Origin: Chloroflexota bacterium
GTDB taxonomy: Bacteria > Chloroflexota > Dehalococcoidia > UBA2979
Direction: 5' to 3'
DNA length: 10,921 bases
Assembly (NCBI GenBank): GCA_016875695.1
Contig: VGPB01000051.1
Location: forward strand, 1-10,921
Shown here piece by piece: positions 1 to 6,329 of the stretch; positions within the stretch are counted from its first letter, which is position 1; each line of letters opens with the position of its first letter. The position numbers and the translations under genes were made by a program. The notes beneath the pieces were generated by a model, which saw only the letters and a program-made list of their open reading frames with translations, did no database searches and was not told the origin of the DNA.

Positions 1-2
1 TC

Positions 3-500
3 GCGAACCGCGCGCGGCGTGCGGGTCCGCTCGCCATCCCGGAGGACCGCACGCTCGCGGCGCCGTCGGTGGGCCGGCTGATCGCGGCCAGCGGCGCGCG
101 TGTGATCGCGCGCTCGGCCGAGGGCGACGGCGCGCTGTGCGAGCACATCGTGATCGGCGCGATCTCGCACGACTCGGACGTGCCGTACTTCGACCGCTTC
201 CCGCGCAAGGCGGTGGTCACGCGCGCCGAGCGGGTGGACATCGCGCTCGCGGCGCTGCGCACCGACACGGCTTGCCTGATCCTGGCGGGCGACGTAGACC
301 CAAGCCCGTACCTGCTCGACCGCGTCGCGGCCGGTCGCGACACGACGCTGCTCGTGGCGCCCGAGGGGACCGTCGAGACGGTGCGCGACATCGAAGGCTG
401 CTTCGGCGGTGAGCCGTTCGCGGGCGAGGTGAAGGCGGAGCGCGCAGGCGCGCTGATGGCGGCCGCGCTCGACGACGCCTCGCTCGCGGCGCTGCTGTAG
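3..500 (+). CDS. DRTGG-domain protein, BioD/phosphotransacetylase N-terminal-like, C-terminal part (5' end outside window)
   Basis: The reading frame is open from base 3 to a TAG at 498-500, so the gene enters from the left and only its last 165 residues are visible. The fragment begins near an L-A-I-P-E-D-R-x-L-A-A-P-S-V-G segment, followed by a stretch resembling the DRTGG domain (E-H-I-V-I-G-A, Y-F-D-R-F, K-A-V-V-T, D-I-A-L-A-A-L, C-L-I-L-A-G). In COG0857-type proteins this domain follows a P-loop, dethiobiotin-synthetase-like half and also occurs in the middle of large phosphotransacetylases. Stand-alone versions are thought to be regulatory or nucleotide-sensing; their reaction is not established. 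An internal ATG or GTG near 69 is unlikely to be the start, because conserved domain sequence lies upstream of it. Its 3' end converges on the helicase gene. Confident in the family, not in the function. Confidence 0.8.
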   Translation, partial: ANRARRAGPLAIPEDRTLAAPSVGRLIAASGARVIARSAEGDGALCEHIVIGAISHDSDVPYFDRFPRKAVVTRAERVDIALAALRTDTACLILAGDVDPSPYLLDRVAAGRDTTLLVAPEGTVETVRDIEGCFGGEPFAGEVKAERAGALMAAALDDASLAALL

Positions 501-545
501 GGCTTGCGTCGCGGCTGCGGACCGCGGTGCGGTTGGGCGTGGCGT

Positions 546-592
546 CGCGGCGAGCAGTGCGCCACCCGGCGGGCGGCGCGCTGCTCGCCGCG
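546..592. terminator. Bidirectional hairpin terminator between converging genes
   Basis: Arms 546-563 and 575-592 pair over 18 bp with only one non-Watson-Crick position (T558/G580) and an 11-nt loop. It sits between the TAG of the DRTGG-domain gene at 500 and the TAA of the helicase gene at 619. No T-tract follows on either strand, so it is not a classic E. coli intrinsic terminator. A U-independent or Rho-assisted terminator, or an mRNA 3'-end stabiliser, is inferred from position and stem strength. Confidence 0.65.
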
Positions 593-618
593 GTGGGCAT
601 ACGCAGTGACTGCGAGCG

Positions 619-2817
619 TTAGCGGTCGAGCTCGAGCGGCGCGAGCGAGCGGAGCAGCCGCTTGACCCCGGCGCCCTCGAAGGCCACGGCGACCTCCTGG
701 TCGTCGCCGCGCACGGTGCACGAGACGACGACGCCGGGCCCGAACACGGCGTGCCGCACGCGGTCGCCGGCCGCGAGCGGGGGGAGGTCGGCGGTGGCCG
801 GCGCCTCGCGCGCGGCGAGCGCGGCGCGCCGCTCGCGCGGGCTGAGTGTGCTGCCGGCGCGCGCACTGGGCGCGGCGCTCGCGCGGTCCGCAGCGGGCAC
901 GTCGGCGAGGAAGCGCGAGCCGATCGCGTTGCGATACGCGCCGTTGTGTAGGCGGCGCAGCGCGTGCGTGAGGTACAGGCGCTCCCGCGCGCGGGTCATG
1001 CCGACGTAGCAGAGGCGGCGCTCCTCTTCCATCTGCGCGGGGTCGTCAATCGAGCGGAGATGGGGGAGCAGGCCCTCCTCCATGCCCGGCATGAACACGA
1101 CGGCGTACTCCAGGCCCTTCGCTGCGTGCAGCGTGGTCAAGGTTATGGCGTCCGGCACACCCGCCGCGGGGTCGTCGACGTCGGCGACCAGCGCGACCTC
1201 TTCGAGGAACGCGGCGAGCGACTGTTCCTCTTGCAGGTCTTCGTATTGCGCGGCCACCGTGCGCAGCTCCTGCACGTTCTCCCAGCGCGTGTCGGCGCTC
1301 TCGGGGTCGGAGCGTTGCAGGTGCGCGCGATAGTCGGTCTCGCGCACCACCGCGTCCAGCAGTTCGCCGACGTTGAGCGCGGTCGTGCGCGCGGCGAAGC
1401 CGTCGATGAGCGCGACGAACGCGGCGAGCGCGGCGCGGATGTCGCCGCGCAGCTGCGGCAGGGCGGGGTCGCGGTCGCCGCGCGCGACGCGGGCGGCGAC
1501 CGCGAGCGACCCGATGCCGAGCGCGTCGGCGGCACGTCCGACGTCGGTGAGCGTCTTCTGGCCGATGCCGCGCGCCGGCACGTTGGCGACGCGCGCGAAG
1601 GCGATGGCGTCCGCGGCGTTGTGCACGAGGCGCAGGTAGGCAAGCAGGTCGCGCACTTCGTGCCGCTCATAGAAGCGCGTGCCGCCGACGATGCGGTAGC
1701 GGATGCCGTGCTCGACGCAGGCCTCCTCGACGGCGCGGGACTGCGCGTTGGTGCGGTACATCACGGCGATGTCGGCGGAGCGGCGATCGTCCTCGCGCAT
1801 GAGGCGGCGGACCTCGGCGGCGATGAAGAGCGCCTCTTCCTCGCCGTCGTAGAGCTCTTGGACCACCACGGGCGCGCCCTCGGGGTTCTCGGTCCACAGC
1901 TCGCGCTGCGGGCGGCCCTCGGCGCGCGCGATCACGGCGTGGGCCGCGCGCAGGATGTGGCCGGTGGAGCGGTAGTTCTGCTCCAGCAGCACGACCTGCG
2001 CGCCCGGGAAGTCACGCTCGAAGTGCTGCAGGTTGCGCACGTCGGCGGCGCGCCATGAATAGATGGACTGGTCGGGGTCGCCCACCGCCGTGATGTTGCC
2101 GTGCACCGAGGCGAACGCGCGCGCGAGCTCGTACTGCACGAGGTTGGTGTCCTGGAACTCGTCGATGAGCACGCGCAGGTAGCGGCCCGCGTAGCGCGCG
2201 AGCGTCTCCGGCGACTGCTCGAAGAGGTCGAGCGTGCGACCGAGCAGGTCGTCGAAGTCGACGGCGCCGCTGCGGGCCAGCGCGGCCTCGTAGCGCTCGA
2301 AGGTGCGCCCCACGATCTCCTCGAAGTAGGAGCCCGCGCGCGCGAGCACTGCGGCGGGGGCGCGCCGCTCGTTTTTCGCGGCGGAGATCGCGGAGAGCAG
2401 CGCGCGGGGCGCGAAGTGGCGCGGGTCCAGCGCGAGCTCGGAGGCGATGCCGCGCACGAGGGCGAGCTGGTCGGCGGTGTCGTAGATCGCGAACTCGCGG
2501 GCGAGGCCGACCGGCTGTCCGTCGCGGCGCAGGATGCGCGCGCAGACCGAGTGGAACGTGCCCATGGAGAGCTCACGCGCCTGTTCGCCGAGCAGTAGCT
2601 CGACGCGCTCGCGCATCTCGGCGGCGGCCTTGTTGGTGAAGGTGACCGCGAGGATGCGCCAGGGGGCCACGGCGCGCGCCTCGACGAGGTGGGCGATGCG
2701 ATGCGCGATGACGCGCGTCTTGCCTGAGCCGGGACCGGCGAGGATGAGCAGCGCGCCGCCGGGCATCTCCACCGCGTGGCGCTGGGCGGCGTTGAGCACG
2801 TCCTGCGAAGTCGTCAT
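619..2817 (-). CDS. pcrA: ATP-dependent 3'-5' DNA helicase, UvrD/PcrA family
   Basis: A 732-residue superfamily 1A helicase that unwinds DNA during nucleotide excision repair and replication and strips proteins such as RecA from DNA. All motifs are visible: Walker A G-P-G-S-G-K-T (28-34), motif Ia F-T-N-K-A-A-A-E-M (60-68), V-D-F-D-D-L-L (186-192), Walker B D-E-F-Q-D-T (219-224), motif III G-D-P-D-Q-S-I-Y-S-W-R (246-256), motif IV Q-N-Y-R-S-T (280-285), motif V L-H-A-A-K-G-L-E (563-570) and motif VI Y-V-G-M-T-R-A-R-E (604-612). Residues 683-730 look like the Tudor-like C-terminal domain of PcrA that contacts RNA polymerase, joined by an Ala/Arg-rich linker. The ATG at 2817 begins the first recognisable helicase residues; its Shine-Dalgarno is weak. 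The open frame continues about 280 codons upstream, but that stretch reads as low-complexity antisense of the neighbouring gene. Length and architecture are normal. UvrD versus PcrA naming is a matter of convention. Confidence 0.95.
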   Translation of the reverse strand: MTTSQDVLNAAQRHAVEMPGGALLILAGPGSGKTRVIAHRIAHLVEARAVAPWRILAVTFTNKAAAEMRERVELLLGEQARELSMGTFHSVCARILRRDGQPVGLAREFAIYDTADQLALVRGIASELALDPRHFAPRALLSAISAAKNERRAPAAVLARAGSYFEEIVGRTFERYEAALARSGAVDFDDLLGRTLDLFEQSPETLARYAGRYLRVLIDEFQDTNLVQYELARAFASVHGNITAVGDPDQSIYSWRAADVRNLQHFERDFPGAQVVLLEQNYRSTGHILRAAHAVIARAEGRPQRELWTENPEGAPVVVQELYDGEEEALFIAAEVRRLMREDDRRSADIAVMYRTNAQSRAVEEACVEHGIRYRIVGGTRFYERHEVRDLLAYLRLVHNAADAIAFARVANVPARGIGQKTLTDVGRAADALGIGSLAVAARVARGDRDPALPQLRGDIRAALAAFVALIDGFAARTTALNVGELLDAVVRETDYRAHLQRSDPESADTRWENVQELRTVAAQYEDLQEEQSLAAFLEEVALVADVDDPAAGVPDAITLTTLHAAKGLEYAVVFMPGMEEGLLPHLRSIDDPAQMEEERRLCYVGMTRARERLYLTHALRRLHNGAYRNAIGSRFLADVPAADRASAAPSARAGSTLSPRERRAALAAREAPATADLPPLAAGDRVRHAVFGPGVVVSCTVRGDDQEVAVAFEGAGVKRLLRSLAPLELDR

Positions 2818-2916
2818 GCGCCATCCAGGGAAGTGGCCACGAGGGGCGCAGGCACCGTGCGCGAGCGGGGAGCGGAGCTGTGCGCGCCGGCGCACGCGAG
2901 GGCGCCGGAGGCATGG

Positions 2917-2922
2917 TACGCT
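2917..2922 (+). promoter_or_regulatory. Candidate -10 box (TACGCT) for the zinc-ribbon membrane protein gene
   Basis: TACGCT fits the TANNNT pattern and lies 30 nt before the GTG start, in the 135-nt gap between the divergent helicase and zinc-ribbon genes. No -35 hexamer is recognisable at the expected distance. Weak prediction. Confidence 0.3.
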
Positions 2923-2952
2923 GTAACCTCGGCAGCGGGAACGGAGCGGCGT

Positions 2953-3570
2953 GTGGCCATGCTGATCGGCTGGCCTGGCGGCGAGTGGCAGGCCACCGCA
3001 CGGCTGGCGGGCACGGTCGTCTTCGCGTACCTCGCGTTGCTGTGGCTGACGACGATCCTCTGGGCGTACCGCGACATGCGTGCGCGCACGAACGACCCGG
3101 TCTCGATCGCCGTGGGGGTCACCCTGGTGACGGTGTTCCCGCTCTTCGGCGTCGCGTTGTACCTGCTGACGCGGCCGCGCGAGACGCTGACCGACGCGCA
3201 CGCGCGCGAGCTCGAGGACGCGGCGATGCGCGTCGAGCTGCGCGGCGCGGAGGCGTGCCCGAGCTGCCGCCGCGCCGTGCTGAGCGAGTACGTGTTCTGC
3301 CCCCATTGCCCCACGCGCCTGCGCGAGCCGTGCGCCAACTGCCCGCAGCCGCTGGCCGCCGACTGGCGGAATTGCCCGCGCTGCGGCGCCTCGCGCCCGC
3401 CGCGCGAGCCGTGCGATGAGCGCCGGCAGCCGGACAGTGCGCGGGCCGCGCGCCGCGAGGCCTCCGAACGGGGGAAGCGCGCGGACCGCGCCGACGGGGC
3501 GACGCGCGTCGCAGCGCAGCGCGGCGGCGCGCGGCCAGCGGTCGCCCCCGAGCCAGACTCGGAGCGCTAG
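2953..3570 (+). CDS. Membrane protein with two TM segments and a double zinc ribbon
   Basis: A 205-residue protein of unknown role. After a short N-terminus come two hydrophobic segments (about 16-39 and 49-72), then a charged linker, then four CxxC knuckles with Cys at 102/105, 116/119, 127/130 and 141/144. That is the pattern of a tandem (DZANK/DZR-type) zinc ribbon. The last 50 residues are Arg/Ala-rich and probably disordered. Both termini are likely cytoplasmic, placing the zinc module at the inner membrane face, perhaps for protein or nucleic-acid contact (inference). GTG 2953 is chosen because CGGAG at 2942-2946 lies 6 nt upstream; ATG 2959 is the alternative. A longer ORF beginning at 2776 would run into the antisense of the helicase start and is rejected. 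A TACGCT box at 2917-2922 may be its -10. Divergent from the helicase gene. Confidence 0.75.
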   Translation: MAMLIGWPGGEWQATARLAGTVVFAYLALLWLTTILWAYRDMRARTNDPVSIAVGVTLVTVFPLFGVALYLLTRPRETLTDAHARELEDAAMRVELRGAEACPSCRRAVLSEYVFCPHCPTRLREPCANCPQPLAADWRNCPRCGASRPPREPCDERRQPDSARAARREASERGKRADRADGATRVAAQRGGARPAVAPEPDSER

Positions 3571-3657
3571 GCTCGAACGCTCGGCCCGAGCAGTCGGCGC
3601 CCGGCACTCATGGCACCAGTCGCGGCCCACAGTCGCGGCCTGTAGTCGTCGCATAGC

Positions 3658-3685
3658 AGAGGAGCCAGCTCGCGCCGGCTCCTCT
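3658..3685. terminator. Hairpin between converging genes
   Basis: Arms AGAGGAGCC (3658-3666) and GGCTCCTCT (3677-3685) form a perfect 9-bp stem. After one A/C mismatch, two more pairs (GC/GC) close a 4-nt loop. It lies between the TAG of the zinc-ribbon membrane gene (3570) and the TAG of the thioredoxin-like gene (3709), closest to the latter. No T-run follows on either strand. The flank at 3617-3640 holds an 11-nt direct repeat (CAGTCGCGGCC) with a 13-nt period. Probably a terminator for the minus-strand gene, possibly for both. Confidence 0.6.
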
Positions 3686-3708
3686 GTACTGTCGCCGTGC
3701 GAGCGGGA

Positions 3709-4296
3709 CTAGGCGAGCGCGCGTTCCAGCAGCGCGACGAACTCCTTGAGCGTGGCGTGTCGCCACGCCGGCGCGGCGTCCCAAGTCGCGGCGCGGTAGC
3801 GGTCCATCACGGCCTGGCGCTCCGGGCCGTCCTCCTTCGGCGCCTCCTCGAGGATCTTGCGCAGGGGCACCATCTCCTCGTTCGCAAGCATCGGTCGCTC
3901 GATGAAGTGGCCGAGGTAGCGGTGGTCGCGGTCGTAGAAGACGACGGTGGGGATGGACTCGAACTCCCCCTGGTTGAGGAACTCGGCCATGATGTCCTTG
4001 TTCTGGTCGCGCATGAAGTAGCGCATCTCCATGCCGCTCTGCTTGGCGACCTTTGCCGCGACGGGGAGGCCGCGCCAGACGTCCGGGCACCAGTCCTCGC
4101 CGATCACGAAGGCGTGGACGCCGTGCCGCTCGACGAGCGCCTTGAGCTTCGCGATGTCGGCGGGGTCGGGCGTGTACTCGTCGTAGTGGCGCTGGAACTC
4201 GTACTTGCGCTGGCCGATCGCGTCCATCCACTCGGCGAACGAGCCGAGACCGGTCTTGTAGCGCTCCGGCGTGACGACTGAGGTGCCGCTAGTCAT
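3709..4296 (-). CDS. Thioredoxin-fold protein with a single active-site Cys (Thioredoxin_9-like)
   Basis: A 195-residue cytoplasmic protein; no signal peptide or membrane segment is seen. The thioredoxin fold is indicated by a beta strand leading into G-E-D-W-C-P-D-V-W (67-75) and by S-I-P-T-V-V-F-Y-D (114-122), whose Pro116 corresponds to the conserved cis-proline. The usual CxxC is replaced by W-C-P-D, leaving Cys70 as the only cysteine. This matches the Thioredoxin_9 group (PF14595, recalled), whose physiological role is uncertain. A dithiol reductase mechanism is excluded; a monothiol, mixed-disulfide or binding role is possible. The start is well supported: GAGAGGA lies 6 nt before ATG 4296. 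An in-frame GTG at 4317 is upstream of that SD and is disfavoured. A TAGACT box at 4352-4357 (minus strand) may be its -10. Divergent from the DUF1461 gene. Confidence 0.85.
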   Translation of the reverse strand: MTSGTSVVTPERYKTGLGSFAEWMDAIGQRKYEFQRHYDEYTPDPADIAKLKALVERHGVHAFVIGEDWCPDVWRGLPVAAKVAKQSGMEMRYFMRDQNKDIMAEFLNQGEFESIPTVVFYDRDHRYLGHFIERPMLANEEMVPLRKILEEAPKEDGPERQAVMDRYRAATWDAAPAWRHATLKEFVALLERALA

Positions 4297-4351
4297 AGCC
4301 TGTCCTCTCACTGGCACGCTGCCCGATACCCTGCTCCGGTTCGGTGCCCGT

Positions 4352-4357
4352 AGTCTA
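4352..4357 (-). promoter_or_regulatory. Candidate -10 box (TAGACT) for the thioredoxin-like gene
   Basis: Read on the minus strand, TAGACT lies 55 nt upstream of the ATG at 4296, with no evident -35 element. The identical hexamer precedes the FmdB-family gene (6957-6962), which gives a little support to a shared -10 form. Weak prediction. Confidence 0.3.
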
Positions 4358-4412
4358 CCACGCGGCCGCTGGGCGGCCGTGTCAGCAGCGGCGGGTCCGC
4401 CGAGGCGGGCCG

Positions 4413-4418
4413 TATACT
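4413..4418 (+). promoter_or_regulatory. Putative leaderless promoter -10 box (TATACT)
   Basis: TATACT differs from the TATAAT consensus at one position and stands out in GC-rich surroundings. A transcript starting 7 nt after it would begin exactly on GTG 4425, the first codon that gives the DUF1461 protein a sensible N-terminal membrane segment. No Shine-Dalgarno precedes that GTG and no -35 is visible. Both facts fit a leaderless mRNA. Confidence 0.5.
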
Positions 4419-4424
4419 CCTGCG

Positions 4425-5183
4425 GTGCTAGCCGTGCGCTCGGCTGCGTCTGCGCTGTTCGTCGTGGCGGCGATGCTGTTCCTGGTGCTTTCGAACGTGC
4501 GCATCGTGGCGCTCGAGCCGCGGGTCTACGGGTACTCGTTCTCGACGTACGACGCGCCCGGCGTCACCGGCATCGACCGCGCGCAGCTGGACCTGGCGGC
4601 GCGCGACATCGTGCGCTACTTCCGCGACGATCGGGACCTGCTGACGACGCGGGTGGAGGTGGACGGCGAGGAGCAGGCGCTGTTCACGCCGAAGGAAGCG
4701 CTGCACATGCGCGACGTCAAGGCGCTGTTCGACCGGGTGTTCCGGGTGCACGAGCTGGCGTTCGCGTACGTGGTGGCGTACGTGGGGGCGGTATTCGTGT
4801 GGGCGCGCGAGCGGCCGCTGACCCAGCTCGCGCGGCTGTGCATGTGGGCGGGCGCGCTCACAGTCGGCGTGCTTGCTGCCGGCGCCACGGCGACGCTCGT
4901 GGGCTTCGACGCGCTGTTCCGGCAGTTCCACCTGTTGTCGTTCGCGAACGACTTCTGGGAATTGGACCCGGCGCGCGACCACCTGGTGCAGATGTTCCCG
5001 CGCGACTTTTGGTTCAACGTGACGCTAGGCGTGGGGGTGGCGGCGATGCTCGAGGGTGCGCTGCTGATGCTGCTCGGCGTGTCGCTGCGGCTGTGGCTGC
5101 AGCGCGGCGCGCGTGAGCGCCAGCGCGCGGTGCGCCGCGACCCGCTCGGCGGCGAGGTCGACGCAGGCCTCGAGTCGACGTGA
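4425..5183 (+). CDS. DUF1461/TIGR01906 integral membrane protein, Lit-like lipoprotein transacylase family
   Basis: A 252-residue membrane protein with four hydrophobic segments at about 5-26, 108-127, 138-160 and 198-225 and a large extracytoplasmic loop after the first. The loop carries the family signature Y-S-F-S-T-Y-D-A-P-G (37-46) and L-H-M-R-D-V-K (93-99). The second loop has F-H-L-L-S-F-A-N-D-F-W (168-178) followed by D-x-L-V-Q-M-F-P (185-192). In Firmicutes some DUF1461 proteins are Lit enzymes, which move an acyl chain within a diacylated lipoprotein to make the lyso form. His94 and His169 are the natural catalytic candidates, but I infer this. Start: an in-frame GTG at 4344 would add an Arg-rich leader that does not resemble the family, whereas GTG 4425 coincides with the predicted transcription start. 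Its TGA overlaps the hydrolase GTG by 4 nt, so the two form a translationally coupled pair. Family assignment is sure; Lit activity is not. Confidence 0.85.
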   Translation: MLAVRSAASALFVVAAMLFLVLSNVRIVALEPRVYGYSFSTYDAPGVTGIDRAQLDLAARDIVRYFRDDRDLLTTRVEVDGEEQALFTPKEALHMRDVKALFDRVFRVHELAFAYVVAYVGAVFVWARERPLTQLARLCMWAGALTVGVLAAGATATLVGFDALFRQFHLLSFANDFWELDPARDHLVQMFPRDFWFNVTLGVGVAAMLEGALLMLLGVSLRLWLQRGARERQRAVRRDPLGGEVDAGLEST

Positions 5184-5936
5184 GCGAGGCGGGCTACGCC
5201 GACGCGAACGGGCTGCGTACGTACTGGGAGACTCACGGCCACGGCGAGCCGGTGTTGCTGCTGCACGGCGGTTTCGAGCACGCCGGCGCGCTGCCGCATC
5301 TGACGGCGGCGCTCGCCGCGCGCTACCGCGTGATCGAGCCGGAGCGTCGCGCGCACGGCCGCACGCCGGACCCCGGCGGCGACCTGCACTACGAGGCGAT
5401 GACGGAGGACACGCTGGCGTTCGTGAATGCGCTCGGGTTGGCGCGGCCGCGGGTCGTGGGGTTCTCGGACGGCGCGATCGTGGCGCTGCTGCTCGTGCTC
5501 AGGCGGCCGGACCGCTGCGGGCGGCTGGTGCTGGTCGGCGCGAACTATGACGGGAGCGGCCTGCGGCTCGGGTTCTTGCGGCTGGTCACGGAGACGCCGC
5601 TGGAGCACGTGTTCCCGGAGCTGGCGGCGGCGCACCGCCCGCTCTCGCCGGACTGCCCGCAGCACTACCGCCACGTGTTCGAGCGGGTGCGCCGGTTGTT
5701 GGGGGGAGGAGCCGCACATCCAGCCCGCCGAGCTGGCGCGCGTCGTCTCGCCGACGCTCGTGCTGGCGGGCGACAGCGACGCGGTGACGGTGGAGCACAC
5801 GGCCGCGCTCTTCCGCGCGCTGCGCGACGCGCGGCTGTGCATCGTGCCGGAGGGCTCGCACGGCGTGCTGACGGAGCAGCCAGAGCTGTGCGCAGCGGTG
5901 ATCGCGGAGTTCCTGGCGGGGGGGGGTGAGCGGTGA
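5180..5936 (+). CDS. Alpha/beta-fold hydrolase, frameshifted in a G run
   Basis: An alpha/beta hydrolase of unknown substrate split over two frames. From GTG 5180 the first frame gives V-L-L-L-H-G-G (25-31, oxyanion region), E-R-R-A-H-G-R-T-P-D (55-64) and the nucleophile elbow G-F-S-D-G (94-98, Ser96). It then degrades at the G6 run 5701-5706 and stops at 5929. The frame reached by removing one G continues seamlessly with V-L-A-G-D-S-D (194-200, catalytic Asp) and G-S-H-G-V (225-229, His227) to a TGA at 5936. The restored product has 251 residues, a normal length with a full Ser-Asp-His triad. Either a single-G sequencing or assembly error or a recent inactivating insertion explains this. 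A second G9 run at 5918-5926 near the end is another weak spot. The GTG overlaps the upstream TGA. If the frameshift is real, the product is 249 residues and lacks the Asp and His. Confidence 0.8.
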
Positions 5937-5948
5937 AGAATTGACGCC

Positions 5949-6329
5949 TTACGGAGCGGCGGGCGGTGCGTCAGGCCGCGCGCGGATACCCTCTATTTCG
6001 TGTTGCTGCCGCTTGTAGTCTCGGCGCCATTGCACGCCGAAATACACTGCTAGCACGCTGCTGCCAAGGAAGGTAACGAAGAAGAGGGCATTGCGGCGAT
6101 CGTTAAGCTGAACCGTTAACAGTACAAATAGTGTTGAGACCTCGATGCCTGCGACGACGCCGAAAAGTGGCGCGTGAGGCGAACCGGCGCTATGCCCGAG
6201 CGATAGCAGCTCCCCTTCGAGCACGTAATCTATCCGAATGGTTCTCGGGACGGCCTCGATCGTCAGCTGCTGCGATGCCTGAGGTTCGATCGAGTAGCTA
6301 CTCGGTGGTTCGCGCGTACTAGCTGACAT
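5949..6329 (-). CDS. Hypothetical protein with two C-terminal TM segments
   Basis: I do not recognise this 126-residue protein. Residues 1-50 are polar, with a beta-strand-like stretch (about 22-44: L-T-I-E-A-V, I-R-I-D-Y-V-L-E-G-E). Two hydrophobic segments follow (about 54-74 and 81-100), then a basic W-R-R-D-Y-K-R cap and a Pro/Ala tail. No signal peptide, Cys or catalytic motif is visible. ATG 6329 overlaps the 3' end of the zinc-ribbon gene by 11 nt and has no clear Shine-Dalgarno, so translation probably depends on coupling to that gene. The coding strand is lower in GC (about 52-58%) than the neighbours (about 70% or more), which suggests different ancestry. It converges on the hydrolase with only a 12-nt gap. 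The ORF is convincing from its coherent TM pattern and overlap; function unknown. Confidence 0.65.
   Translation of the reverse strand: MSASTREPPSSYSIEPQASQQLTIEAVPRTIRIDYVLEGELLSLGHSAGSPHAPLFGVVAGIEVSTLFVLLTVQLNDRRNALFFVTFLGSSVLAVYFGVQWRRDYKRQQHEIEGIRARPDAPPAAP

Noticed and set aside
964..2058. Long plus-strand ORF (364 codons) opposite the helicase
   Set aside because: Its sequence is a low-complexity shadow (Arg/Ala/Gly/Val/Asp) of the helicase codons in GC-rich DNA, with no RBS or domain. The same applies to the long ORFs opposite rpoD (7083-7910, 7995-8687), dnaG (9680-10795) and the DUF1461/hydrolase genes (4616-5842).
3617..3640. Short direct repeat (two 11-nt copies) as a CRISPR or attachment site
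   Set aside because: Only two copies with a 2-nt gap, so it is neither CRISPR-like nor att-like. Probably chance or slippage.
2818..3654. A 280-codon N-terminal extension of the helicase ORF
   Set aside because: It has no stop codon, but it is antisense to the zinc-ribbon membrane gene, is Arg/Ala-rich without domains, and the helicase fold begins naturally at ATG 2817.
5586..5861. Minus-strand ORF opposite the hydrolase
   Set aside because: Proline/Arg-rich shadow with no RBS. The plus-strand hydrolase motifs explain the region.
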